Of a DNA stretch of 64,000 nt, positions 1-7,708 are shown in pieces. Below the pieces are notes generated by a model. That model worked only from the letters and a program-made list of their open reading frames with translations, was not told the DNA's origin and did no database searches. A program made the position numbers and the translations under genes. Within the stretch, counting starts at the first letter, position 1. Every line of letters begins with the position of its first letter. The stretch is from Bacteroidales bacterium (GTDB taxonomy: Bacteria > Bacteroidota > Bacteroidia > Bacteroidales > VadinHA17): the NCBI GenBank assembly GCA_022865305.1, contig JALHSP010000060.1, forward strand, positions 1 to 64,000. Reading direction: 5' to 3'.

Positions 1-1319
1 AAGGTGCCTATAAATGGAAGATCGCTGTCGTGAGTAAATTTGATCTTACCCAAAAGGTAAAGTCCGAGCAGTATGAACAGGACGATCCAGATTGCCAAAA
101 AGAGATCTCTCGAGATCAGTTTAAGGGAATACACGCTGTCTATAGTCGCCAGGAATTTCATACTGAATGCCAGCATAATAAATCCAAGGACTACTTTGAT
201 TGAATTCAGCCACCCGCCTGAACGTGGCATTTTGCTTAATACTGACGGGAACAGTGCAAATAATGCGAATGGGAGGGCAAATGCAAGGCCAAATCCAAAC
301 ATCCCGATAGCAGGTTTTAAAACATCTCCTCTTGCAGCTTCAACAAGGAGCCCGCCGATAATTGGTCCTGTGCATGAAAATGAAACAATCACGGTTGTCA
401 GTCCCATAAAAAATGAAGAAAGGATGCCACCTTTATCGACATTTGAGTCAGCACCTGAAACCCATTTATTGGGAAGCACAATTTCAAAAGCCCCGAAAAA
501 TGATGTAGCAAAAACAACGAATAATGAGAAGAAGATAATATTGGGTATCCAGTGTGTGCTGAGAGCATTGGCAAAGCCAGCGCCTGCACTGGTAAGTGAA
601 ACAATAATACCAAGTGATGAATATATCAGGATGATTGAAAGACCAAAAATGACAGCATTGAGAATTGATTTCCTCCGGTTTTCTGATCCCCTGGAAAAGA
701 AAGCGACGGTCATGGGGATCATCGGGAAGACACACGGAGTAAGAATTCCTGCTAATCCTGCAAGCAGTGAAATGAGGAAGAATCCAAGCAAACCTCTTTT
801 ATTTTGTACTCCTGTCGATCCGGCACCGTTTTTTTCTGCCGGCTCAATTACCTGTCCGGAAGGAATATCAGAAATCTTAATCTCAAATTCAACATCTTTT
901 GGCGGGGAGCATGTGACATTGTTGCAAGCCATAAAGTTCACTTCTCCCTTAACAGTAAATGAGGATGAAACAGAGGTAATTTTCTGCCTGAATTCAGCTT
1001 TGTTACTGAATGATTTAATCTTAAATCCAAAGGCATCATCAAAAACCTCCTCAGGTTTTGTGACTTCATATACTGTACCATCAAGTATATAATCATCTAA
1101 TGAATCAAGCCGGAAAGAAGTAGGAATCGGGCCTCCTTCAGGTATATCCATCGAATAGATGTGAGATCCTTTATCAACTGTTGCAACAAAAACAAGTTCG
1201 TACTGCTTATCACCTTTTTTCTCATAACTGAAATCCCAAGTTACAGGATCATATATCTGTCCATGGGCAGAAAGTGTTAAAAGTATGGGAAGTATAATCA
1301 ATATGAGTCTTTTCAGCAT
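1..1319 (-). CDS. dsbD: DsbD-family thiol:disulfide interchange protein (3' end beyond window)
   Basis: This is an inner-membrane protein that passes electrons from the cytoplasm to periplasmic thiols; 439 residues are visible and the C-terminus lies beyond base 1. A signal peptide spans about residues 1-20 (ending SAHG). The N-terminal DsbD-alpha-like domain follows, with Cys132 and Cys137 in ACNNVTCSPP. The membrane domain starts near residue 176 and carries the paired cysteines of the CcdA/DsbD family, Cys196 in LTPCVFPM and Cys316 in SCTGPIIGG. The C-terminal thioredoxin-like domain with its CxxC must lie off the left edge. The start is the first ATG before the signal peptide. It reads in the same direction as rng, 93 bp downstream. 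The family is clear; the substrate (cytochrome c maturation or periplasmic disulfides) cannot be told from this window. Confidence 0.9.
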   Translation of the reverse strand, partial: MLKRLILIILPILLTLSAHGQIYDPVTWDFSYEKKGDKQYELVFVATVDKGSHIYSMDIPEGGPIPTSFRLDSLDDYILDGTVYEVTKPEEVFDDAFGFKIKSFSNKAEFRQKITSVSSSFTVKGEVNFMACNNVTCSPPKDVEFEIKISDIPSGQVIEPAEKNGAGSTGVQNKRGLLGFFLISLLAGLAGILTPCVFPMIPMTVAFFSRGSENRRKSILNAVIFGLSIILIYSSLGIIVSLTSAGAGFANALSTHWIPNIIFFSLFVVFATSFFGAFEIVLPNKWVSGADSNVDKGGILSSFFMGLTTVIVSFSCTGPIIGGLLVEAARGDVLKPAIGMFGFGLAFALPFALFALFPSVLSKMPRSGGWLNSIKVVLGFIMLAFSMKFLATIDSVYSLKLISRDLFLAIWIVLFILLGLYLLGKIKFTHDSDLPFIGT

Positions 1320-1412
1320 AATGAAGGTATTTCTATTAATTGCAAAAGTAATAAATCATACAACAATTAATAAAAGATAATGTTACCCGGGAATCAGGCA
1401 TGTATGGAAGGA

Positions 1413-2972
1413 TCAGACCAGGTCTATCTCATTATCATAGCGATCATAAAAATGATATTCAAGCATATGATATGAAGTTACTGCCTGTATTTTAAGGCTT
1501 ATCCTGTATTTGAGGTTCCATTTCAGGAAGACAGGGAATAGCCCCTTTTTAAGGTAAGAAGCTACAAAAGGATGGACATTAAGAATAACCTTCCTGGTTT
1601 TAATTTTATCAACAATAAAGGAGAGGCTTCTTTCAAGTTCATCTGTAAAAAGTATCGTTGGCCTGGTTTCACCTGTCCCCTGACAGGAAGGACATTTTTC
1701 GTCAGTAATAATATTCATTTCGGGTCTGACTCTCTGCCTGGTGATCTGCATCAGCCCGAATTTTGTAAGCGGGAGGATATTATGCTTTGTCCTGTCATTT
1801 GCCATAATCTCCTTCATTTTATCGTAAAGAATCTGCTTGTTATCAGCCGACTGCATATCGATAAAATCAATTACAATAATTCCACCCATATCTCTCAGCC
1901 TGAGCTGGCGTGCAATTTCTGCAGCTGCTTCCAGATTTACTTCCAGGGCATTTGATTCCTGATCATTACCGGTCCTGGATCTGTTACCGCTGTTCACATC
2001 AATAACATGAAGAGCTTCGGTATGTTCGATGATAAGGTATGCACCATGTTTAAAAGAAACCGTTTTCCCGAAGAGTGCTTTTATCTGCTTGTTTACACCA
2101 AAATGGTCAAATATTGGAAGGCTCCCTTTATATACCTTAACTATCTTAACTTTTTCAGGTGCAATTTCTTTAATATACCTGCGGATATCATCAGCAATAG
2201 CAGGATCGTTGACATGAATACTGTTGAAGCTAACATTCAGCATGTCCCGCAGAATAGTGGTTGTTCTGTTCATCTCGCCAATGAACAACCGCGGGTATTT
2301 TATCTCTTTTTTTATGGATAAGAATGCTGATTCCCATTTTCTTACCAGTTCCCTGAGTTCTGAATCCAGAACTGCAACTTTCTTTCCTTCAGCCAGGGTC
2401 CGGACTATGATCCCATAGTTTCTCGGTTTTACGCTCTGTAAAAGTGTTTTAAGGCGGTTTTTTTCCTCAGGATTTTCAATTTTTGAAGAAATGGATACTT
2501 TATCAGAATAAGGTATCAATACCAGGTTCCTCCCTGCTAGTGAAATCTCAGAAGCCAGCCGCGGACCTTTTGTTGAAATTGGTTCTTTTGTAATCTGGAC
2601 AATTACAGTTTGACCTGCCGAAAGGACATCAGTTATCTGTCCATCCTTGTCAATATCGGGTTCAGATCTAAATTTATAAACAGGAGGTACTCTCCCCTGC
2701 TTCTGAACCGCCGTGGAATAGTATTTATGCTGTGTCCTGAATTGAGCTCCGAGGTCAAGGTAATGGAGAAATGCATCTCGTTCATAACCGACATTAACAA
2801 AGGCTGCATTCAGCCCGGGCATAATCTTCTTTACTTTACCAAGATAGATATCCCCGACTGAAAATTTAATATTTCGCTTTTCCTTGTTTAACTCGATTAA
2901 CTGCTTGTCTTCCAGCAATGCTAAAGAAACCTCGGAATCATTTACATCAATGATCAGATCCTTGTTTGCCAC
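1413..2972 (-). CDS. rng: Ribonuclease G (Rne/Rng family)
   Basis: This endoribonuclease cuts single-stranded AU-rich RNA and takes part in rRNA maturation and mRNA decay. The 519-residue length fits RNase G without the long RNase E tail. An S1 RNA-binding domain lies at about residues 38-125 (IYLGKVKKIMPGLNAAFVNV). The catalytic DNase I-like region carries the metal-binding aspartates in HVIDVNSGN (about 323-331) and IVIDFIDM. The zinc-link cysteines are in CPSCQGTG. The C-terminal half ends normally at a TAG. It is transcribed after the HU/COX24-like unit but is separated from it by a terminator, so it probably has its own promoter in the AT-rich 2973-3020 stretch. Assignment to the family is secure. 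Confidence 0.95.
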   Translation of the reverse strand: MANKDLIIDVNDSEVSLALLEDKQLIELNKEKRNIKFSVGDIYLGKVKKIMPGLNAAFVNVGYERDAFLHYLDLGAQFRTQHKYYSTAVQKQGRVPPVYKFRSEPDIDKDGQITDVLSAGQTVIVQITKEPISTKGPRLASEISLAGRNLVLIPYSDKVSISSKIENPEEKNRLKTLLQSVKPRNYGIIVRTLAEGKKVAVLDSELRELVRKWESAFLSIKKEIKYPRLFIGEMNRTTTILRDMLNVSFNSIHVNDPAIADDIRRYIKEIAPEKVKIVKVYKGSLPIFDHFGVNKQIKALFGKTVSFKHGAYLIIEHTEALHVIDVNSGNRSRTGNDQESNALEVNLEAAAEIARQLRLRDMGGIIVIDFIDMQSADNKQILYDKMKEIMANDRTKHNILPLTKFGLMQITRQRVRPEMNIITDEKCPSCQGTGETRPTILFTDELERSLSFIVDKIKTRKVILNVHPFVASYLKKGLFPVFLKWNLKYRISLKIQAVTSYHMLEYHFYDRYDNEIDLV

Positions 2973-3019
2973 TACCTATATTAATATGAATTAATATATT
3001 ATCACCTGCTACGGACATA

Positions 3020-3060
3020 CTGATAAAATAAACCTAAAGATCAACGGACCTTTAGGTTTA
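3020..3060 (-). terminator. Rho-independent terminator after the HU/COX24-like genes
   Basis: An 11-bp perfect inverted repeat (TAAACCTAAAG at 3029-3039 and its complement at 3050-3060) has a 10-nt loop. Read on the minus strand, the stem is followed by TTTTATC. It sits 32 bp past the COX24-like stop codon and before the rng start, so it probably separates the two transcripts. Confidence 0.65.
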
Positions 3061-3092
3061 ATACATTTAATCATAGACCACCCGGTGATCTC

Positions 3093-3182
3093 CTACTTCT
3101 TCTTGTGTCTGTTCTTCCGCAAACGCTTTTTGCGTTTGTGGGTGGCCATCTTATGTCTCTTTCTTTTTTTCCCGCTTGGCAT
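3093..3182 (-). CDS. 29-aa basic AURKAIP1/COX24-domain protein (mS38-like)
   Basis: This tiny gene encodes MPSGKKRKRH plus 19 more residues, 29 in all, of which more than half are Lys, Arg or His. It starts at an ATG at 3182 and stops at TAG (3093-3095), seven bases after the HU stop codon. Composition and layout (KKRKRHK then MATHKRKKR) match the short Bacteroidota proteins named AURKAIP1/COX24 domain-containing (Pfam COX24_C). Their mitochondrial relative, mS38, is a component of the small ribosomal subunit. A ribosome-bound role is therefore likely but is inferred, not shown. It probably shares a transcript with HU. It is short enough to be skipped by gene callers. Confidence 0.8.
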   Translation of the reverse strand: MPSGKKRKRHKMATHKRKKRLRKNRHKKK

Positions 3183-3189
3183 AAAAGGA

Positions 3190-3477
3190 TTACTTCTTAA
3201 CGTGAGATTTAACTTTGGTTATGAAAGATTTTGCCGGCTTGAAAGCTGGAATATTATGTGCAGGAATAATAATGGTAGTATTCTTGGAAATATTCCTGGC
3301 AGTTTTCTTTGCTCTTTTCTTAACGATAAAGCTTCCGAAACCCCTAAGATAGACGTTATTACCAGTTACCATTGAGTGTTTAACGGTTTCCATTAAGGCT
3401 TCTACAGTTTTCTGTACTGTTACCTTTTCAATACCAGTGTTCTTGGCAATTTCATTAACAATGTCTGCTTTGGTCAT
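3190..3477 (-). CDS. hup: HU/IHF-family DNA-binding protein
   Basis: This is a nucleoid protein of 95 residues that bends DNA as a dimer. The sequence opens MTKADIVNEIAKNTG, the usual HU helical start, and has the conserved LRGFGSFIVKKR segment at about residues 44-55. The DNA-binding arm carries PAFKPAKSF near the C-terminus instead of the classical RNPxTGE. The length is standard. It diverges from ssb across a 337-bp gap and is followed after seven bases by the COX24-like gene, with which it is probably co-transcribed. Confidence 0.93.
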   Translation of the reverse strand: MTKADIVNEIAKNTGIEKVTVQKTVEALMETVKHSMVTGNNVYLRGFGSFIVKKRAKKTARNISKNTTIIIPAHNIPAFKPAKSFITKVKSHVKK

Positions 3478-3534
3478 TTTAGTGAAGTTTAAAATTCAAC
3501 AAATTATTTTGAGTATCCGTTTTTTTCAACCCTG

Positions 3535-3542
3535 CAAATATA
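3535..3542 (-). promoter_or_regulatory. Bacteroidota -7 element for HU
   Basis: On the minus strand the bases read TATATTTG, an exact match to TAnnTTTG, 58 bp upstream of the HU start. The -33 region expected about 19 bp further upstream (GTTTC) is only a weak match. Confidence 0.45.
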
Positions 3543-3746
3543 AAAATATTATTTGTTTAAATTGAAACACTTATACAATAATTTTTTTTTCAGGATTTTA
3601 TTATTGCCTTAATTACAATGAAATAGGGAAATGTCAATACTTATTTATCCCTTCTGGGCCGCGAAATCAGTCATAAAATGAATAAACGGGATAATGTTGT
3701 GTAAAATATTGATAATTTGGATTTTCGACGATTAACACCGGTTTTG

Positions 3747-3777
3747 GTTGTACAAAGTGGTTTTTTTCTTAACTTTG
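3747..3777 (+). promoter_or_regulatory. Bacteroidota promoter for ssb
   Basis: TAACTTTG at 3770-3777 matches the TAnnTTTG -7 consensus, and TTG at 3748-3750 lies exactly 19 bp upstream, as in the Bacteroidota -33/-7 layout. It lies 37 bp before the ssb ATG and gives a leader of roughly 30 nt. Confidence 0.65.
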
Positions 3778-3814
3778 CACTCCTGTATTACTATTATTAA
3801 TTAATTGTAACTAA

Positions 3815-4375
3815 ATGTCTGTCAATAAAGTTATACTTGTCGGAAATGTTGGGAAAGATCCTGTTATAAGATATTTTGACAAGGGCGTTGCAAAGGCAAC
3901 ATTCCCCCTTGCAACAAGCGAAACTTATACCAACCAGCAGGGGGAGACAATTACCTCAACAGAGTGGCATAATATTATATTATGGCGTGCCCTGGCTGAA
4001 GTTGCGGAAAAAACTGTCAAAAAAGGTTCACAGGTTTACATTGTAGGGAAAATTAAAACCCGTTCCTATGTTGATAAAGAGGGAAATAATAAGTATATTA
4101 CTGAAATCCTTGCTGATACTTTGATGGTTCTCGATAAAAAACCGAGTCAGACAGGCTATACCCCACAAGCAAATGCAGGGAAAGGTGATATGTCTGGCAA
4201 AGAACCTTCTGCATCAGAGATCAGTGAACCAGGTACATCCTATCAGCCGGCTAATGATAACGGTGATAAGAGCGGGCCAGGGAAAGGCAGCATAAACAGT
4301 GATGATTTTGGTCAGGGGGGCACAAATGGCGTTGGCCATGGAACCGGACAAAATGAAGACGACCTGCCCTTCTAG
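3815..4375 (+). CDS. ssb: Single-stranded DNA-binding protein
   Basis: The protein coats single-stranded DNA as a tetramer during replication, repair and recombination. The OB fold covers about residues 1-110 (MSVNKVILVGNVGKDPVIRY, then WHNIILWRALAEVAEK and VYIVGKIKTRSY). A low-complexity Gly/Ser/Pro linker follows. The acidic C-terminal tip ends EDDLPF, the partner-docking motif. At 186 residues it is slightly longer than E. coli SSB because of the linker. It heads the ssb-gldE-gldD run; in other Bacteroidota mutY often precedes ssb, but here HU occupies that place. Confidence 0.96.
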   Translation: MSVNKVILVGNVGKDPVIRYFDKGVAKATFPLATSETYTNQQGETITSTEWHNIILWRALAEVAEKTVKKGSQVYIVGKIKTRSYVDKEGNNKYITEILADTLMVLDKKPSQTGYTPQANAGKGDMSGKEPSASEISEPGTSYQPANDNGDKSGPGKGSINSDDFGQGGTNGVGHGTGQNEDDLPF

Positions 4376-4399
4376 TTTGTTTTACCAATTTTTTTTCAC

Positions 4400-5743
4400 T
4401 TGGAACCTCAATATGCATTTACATATTTAGCAATTATTTCAGGGGTCTCTATCAATGCACCTGATTTAAAGATAATTATCGGATTTATCATACTTATTGG
4501 ACTTCTTATTGGCTCAGCACTTATGTCTGGATCCGAGGTGGCATATTTCTCCCTGAAACCTGACGATATCGAAAAATTCAAAAGCGATAAAAACAAAAGG
4601 TCACAAACAGTCTTGAGACTGTATGAAAAGCCTGAAAGACTACTCAGTACAATTCTTGTCGCAAATAATACAATTAATATTGCCATTGTATTACTGGCAG
4701 CATTCCTGAGTTCAAAAATGTTTAACTTCAGTGCTGATCCATTGTTGGGTTTTATTGCAGAGGCCGTTGTTATAACCTTCCTGCTTTTGTTTTTTGGCGA
4801 AATCATGCCAAAAGTTTATGCCGCAAAGAATAATGTTTCAATGGCTCTGTTTATGGCATTCCAGCTTGTTATGCTTGAAAAGATTTTCCATCCGGTGACA
4901 TCATTGCTGATACTTTCCTCTTCATTCGTAAAGAAGAGAACCGGGACCCACAGATCAAATATAAGTATGGATGATCTATCCGATGCGCTTGAACTTACAT
5001 CGGATGAACTGGATGAGGATGAAAAAATCCTGAAAGGTATTGTCAATTTCGGTTACATAAATGTAAGCGCAATCATGTGCCCCCGGATAGATGTGACAGC
5101 CGTTGATATTCAATCAGGATTCGGCAAGATAATACCTGTTATCATCAGCTCCGGATTTTCGAGGATCCCTGTCTATTCAGACTCTTTCGATAATGTCAGG
5201 GGAATTTTATATGCTAAAGATGTCCTTCCTTATATGAATAATCCGGACAACTTCAAATGGCAATCACTTCTGAGACCACCCTACTTCGTTCCTGAAACAA
5301 AAAAGATAATTGATCTGCTTAAGGAATTTCAAATTAAGAAAATCCATATGGCTGTTGTAATAGATGAATATGGAGGGACATCAGGAATTATCTCTCTTGA
5401 AGATATTCTTGAAGAAATTGTCGGTGAAATTACTGACGAAAGTGATGAGGATCAGGCGTTATACAAGAAGCTGGACGAAAAGACTTATGTATTTGAAGGC
5501 AAAATCTTATTGAATGACTTTTATAAGATACTCGGACTTGAAGAGGATCCTTTTGAAGAAGTCAGGGGAGAATCAGAGACACTGGCCGGTCTGATCCTTG
5601 AGCTCACAGGTGAAATCCCCAAGAAGGAACAGACTATCAAATTCAGTAATTTTTTATTCATGATTGAATCAGCCGACAGGAGGAGAATTAAGGAAATCCG
5701 TGTCGAGATAAATGAGGAGAAAGATAATATTGAAAAAGAGTAA
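4400..5743 (+). CDS. gldE: Gliding motility-associated protein GldE (DUF21/CBS/CorC domains)
   Basis: This is an integral membrane protein of the CNNM/HlyC-CorC type, 447 residues. The N-terminal DUF21 domain holds about four hydrophobic segments (e.g. residues 26-42, 90-105, 115-135), and SGSEVAYFSL is typical of the family. A pair of CBS domains covers about 205-335 (VSAIMCPRIDVTAVD; VVIDEYGGTSGIISLEDI). A CorC/HlyC C-terminal domain follows (about 355-435). Known gldE sits next to gldD and is linked to gliding/T9SS function. No ATG fits the N-terminus, so TTG at 4400 is the likely start; it preserves the MEP beginning seen in homologues. It overlaps gldD by 32 bp. Confidence 0.9.
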   Translation: MEPQYAFTYLAIISGVSINAPDLKIIIGFIILIGLLIGSALMSGSEVAYFSLKPDDIEKFKSDKNKRSQTVLRLYEKPERLLSTILVANNTINIAIVLLAAFLSSKMFNFSADPLLGFIAEAVVITFLLLFFGEIMPKVYAAKNNVSMALFMAFQLVMLEKIFHPVTSLLILSSSFVKKRTGTHRSNISMDDLSDALELTSDELDEDEKILKGIVNFGYINVSAIMCPRIDVTAVDIQSGFGKIIPVIISSGFSRIPVYSDSFDNVRGILYAKDVLPYMNNPDNFKWQSLLRPPYFVPETKKIIDLLKEFQIKKIHMAVVIDEYGGTSGIISLEDILEEIVGEITDESDEDQALYKKLDEKTYVFEGKILLNDFYKILGLEEDPFEEVRGESETLAGLILELTGEIPKKEQTIKFSNFLFMIESADRRRIKEIRVEINEEKDNIEKE

Positions 5744-6329
5744 TCTTTTTATATTAACTGTAATTCTAAGCATACTGACCGGTTGCAGGGAAGTGGCTGT
5801 CCCAAAACCGAAAGGCTATTTCAGGATCGACCTGCCCCCCAGGGAATATATCACATTGAATGATTCCGCTCTGCAGAACATCAACCTTCCTGTATACTTT
5901 GAATATCCGTCATACGGGAGAATATCATTTGAAGCTGATAACAACTCAGAACCCGGCTGGTTCAACATTGAATTCCCTCCTTACAAAGCCAAAATATTTT
6001 TTACATACAGAGAGATCAATAATGATCTTGAAGAACTGATGGAACAGACTTACAGAATGAATGTAAAAAATCATATAACAAAAGCCGATGCAATTAATGA
6101 GCAGGTTATCAGTAATCCGGATCAAAGAGTTTATGGGATTTTGTATGATCTTAAAGGGAATACAGCAACAGCAGTCCAGTTTTATGTTACAGACAGTATA
6201 AAACATTATTTCAGGGGATCACTCTACTTTGCCGCAGAACCGAATTCAGATTCACTGGCACCGGTAATTGAATTTTTCAGAGAAGATATCATTCATCTGA
6301 TTGAAACTCTGAAATGGAAAGAAAAATAA
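5712..6329 (+). CDS. gldD: Gliding motility lipoprotein GldD
   Basis: This is a predicted lipoprotein of 205 residues needed for gliding/T9SS function in Flavobacterium. A signal peptide ends at the lipobox ILTGC, with the lipidated cysteine at residue 25. The mature part opens with PKPKGYFRIDLP, a hallmark of GldD. There are no other membrane segments. The ATG at 5712 lies inside the gldE 3' end (32-bp overlap), which suggests coupled translation. Family assignment rests on the N-terminal motif, length and the gldE neighbour. Confidence 0.88.
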   Translation: MRRKIILKKSNLFILTVILSILTGCREVAVPKPKGYFRIDLPPREYITLNDSALQNINLPVYFEYPSYGRISFEADNNSEPGWFNIEFPPYKAKIFFTYREINNDLEELMEQTYRMNVKNHITKADAINEQVISNPDQRVYGILYDLKGNTATAVQFYVTDSIKHYFRGSLYFAAEPNSDSLAPVIEFFREDIIHLIETLKWKEK

Positions 6330-6339
6330 CTTGGGTTAA

Positions 6340-6987
6340 ATGGGTTGTATCACAAAACATTATCTAAATGAATTTTCCATTCTCGGAGTCTGGAAGATAG
6401 AAGAGGACATTAAAACTCTTCTTGAATCTGTGACTCTGGATAACGATGAGAAAAAAAAATATAAAGGATATACAAGTACTTCCCGCCGGCTTGAATTTCT
6501 TAGCGTAAGGGCACTTCTTTCCGAACTGCTCGGTAAGGATGCACGGATCGTATATAATAAGAATAATAAGCCGTTTTTAAAAGATGGCTCCAGTTTCATC
6601 AGCATTTCCCATTCTCTCAAGCTCACTGCAATCCTGCTTAGTACCAATGAAAAGGTAGGGATTGACCTGGAATATATGAGTTCGAATATTTCTGCTTTTG
6701 CTTTCAAATTTATCAACAGGAAAGAAAAGATTACCAGGGATCATGAAATCCGGAAATATCATCTGTATATTCACTGGTGCGCAAAAGAAGCATTATATAA
6801 AATATGTGATAAAGAGGGCATCAGTATAAGAAATAATATTACCATTGAACCTTTTGAAGTAAAGGATTCGGGTGAGATAAAAGGACAGGTTCAGACTCAT
6901 AAGATAAATGAATCATTTGACCTGTTTTATTCAAAATATGACAATTATGCAATAGTGTGGACCAAGAAAAACTATGAAAGATTATAA
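6340..6987 (+). CDS. 4'-phosphopantetheinyl transferase superfamily protein
   Basis: The enzyme moves phosphopantetheine from CoA to a serine on carrier proteins. The two signature motifs are present: VGIDLE (residues 106-111, with Asp109 and Glu111 as Mg ligands) and WCAKEALYK (146-154). At 215 residues it resembles the Sfp/Gsp type rather than the short AcpS type. It starts 10 bp after gldD and overlaps the GGGP synthase gene by 14 bp. The carrier protein it serves is unknown; no polyketide or NRPS gene is visible nearby. Confidence 0.87.
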   Translation: MGCITKHYLNEFSILGVWKIEEDIKTLLESVTLDNDEKKKYKGYTSTSRRLEFLSVRALLSELLGKDARIVYNKNNKPFLKDGSSFISISHSLKLTAILLSTNEKVGIDLEYMSSNISAFAFKFINRKEKITRDHEIRKYHLYIHWCAKEALYKICDKEGISIRNNITIEPFEVKDSGEIKGQVQTHKINESFDLFYSKYDNYAIVWTKKNYERL

Positions 6988-7708
6988 TTTCCCCGGAGAA
7001 AAAAGTATTGCATTGCTTCTTGATCCTGATAAAGCCAGAGGCAACTATCTTCACGATATTTTAAAAGTTGCAGCAGAATGTAAAACTGACTTTATCCTTA
7101 CCGGAGGAAGCCTTACTTTCAGTAATATCGACGAGCTGATTGATGCAGTCAGAGATCTTTGTTCAATTCCTGTTATTCTTTTTCCCGGGAACCTTCTGCA
7201 GCTCAGCCATAAAGCTGATTCCATACTGCTACTTTCACTCATTTCAGGAAGGAATCCCGAACTACTGATCGGTAACCATGTGATTGCTGCACCTTATCTG
7301 AAGAATGTCAGAGATAAGCTTATATCAGTGGGATATATTCTGGTAAGCTGTGGCACTAAAACTTCTGTGGAATATATCAGTCAGACTGAAGCTATTCCTT
7401 TTGACAAGCCTGATATTGTAATAGCAACTGCCCTGGCAGGTGAAATGCTTGGCCTGCAAATGATATACCTTGAGGCTGGGAGCGGTGCAAATAATCCGGT
7501 TCCGGTAAATATAGTCAGAAGCGTAAGGGAAAATATTTCTGTTCCCCTTGCTGTCGGTGGCGGGATCAGAAATAAAAGAGAGGTCGAAGAAATATATAAT
7601 GCAGGTGCAAACCTGATCATCCTGGGTAATGGTTGCGAATCAAATCCGTCACTTCTTGCCGAAGCATGTAAAATAAGGGATTTATTAAGAAACAAGCCAC
7701 TTACCTGA
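6974..7708 (+). CDS. Geranylgeranylglyceryl phosphate synthase family protein (group II)
   Basis: This TIM-barrel prenyltransferase joins glycerol-1-phosphate to a polyprenyl diphosphate, giving archaeal-type ether lipid precursors. Supporting motifs are ALLLDPDKA near the N-terminus, ILTGGSLTF, the YLEAGSGA active-site strand and AVGGGIRN in the phosphate-binding loop. At 244 residues it fits the GGGPS/PcrB family; group II members occur widely in Bacteroidota. The start ATG lies within the preceding PPTase gene (14-bp overlap). The 3' end overlaps the convergent phosphatase gene by 8 bp. Polyprenyl chain length and physiological role cannot be read from sequence. Confidence 0.87.
   Translation: MKDYNFPGEKSIALLLDPDKARGNYLHDILKVAAECKTDFILTGGSLTFSNIDELIDAVRDLCSIPVILFPGNLLQLSHKADSILLLSLISGRNPELLIGNHVIAAPYLKNVRDKLISVGYILVSCGTKTSVEYISQTEAIPFDKPDIVIATALAGEMLGLQMIYLEAGSGANNPVPVNIVRSVRENISVPLAVGGGIRNKREVEEIYNAGANLIILGNGCESNPSLLAEACKIRDLLRNKPLT

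Larger units (their letters stand above)
3478..3814. other. Divergent HU/ssb intergenic region
   Basis: This 337-bp AT-rich region separates the divergent HU and ssb genes. It contains one promoter-like element for each side (listed separately). I see no further ORF, RNA structure or repeat in its middle (about 3570-3740). Confidence 0.6.

Noticed and set aside
73..1092. Plus-strand 339-codon open frame at the left edge
   Set aside because: The opposite strand encodes DsbD with a signal peptide, conserved cysteines and membrane helices; the plus frame is its shadow.
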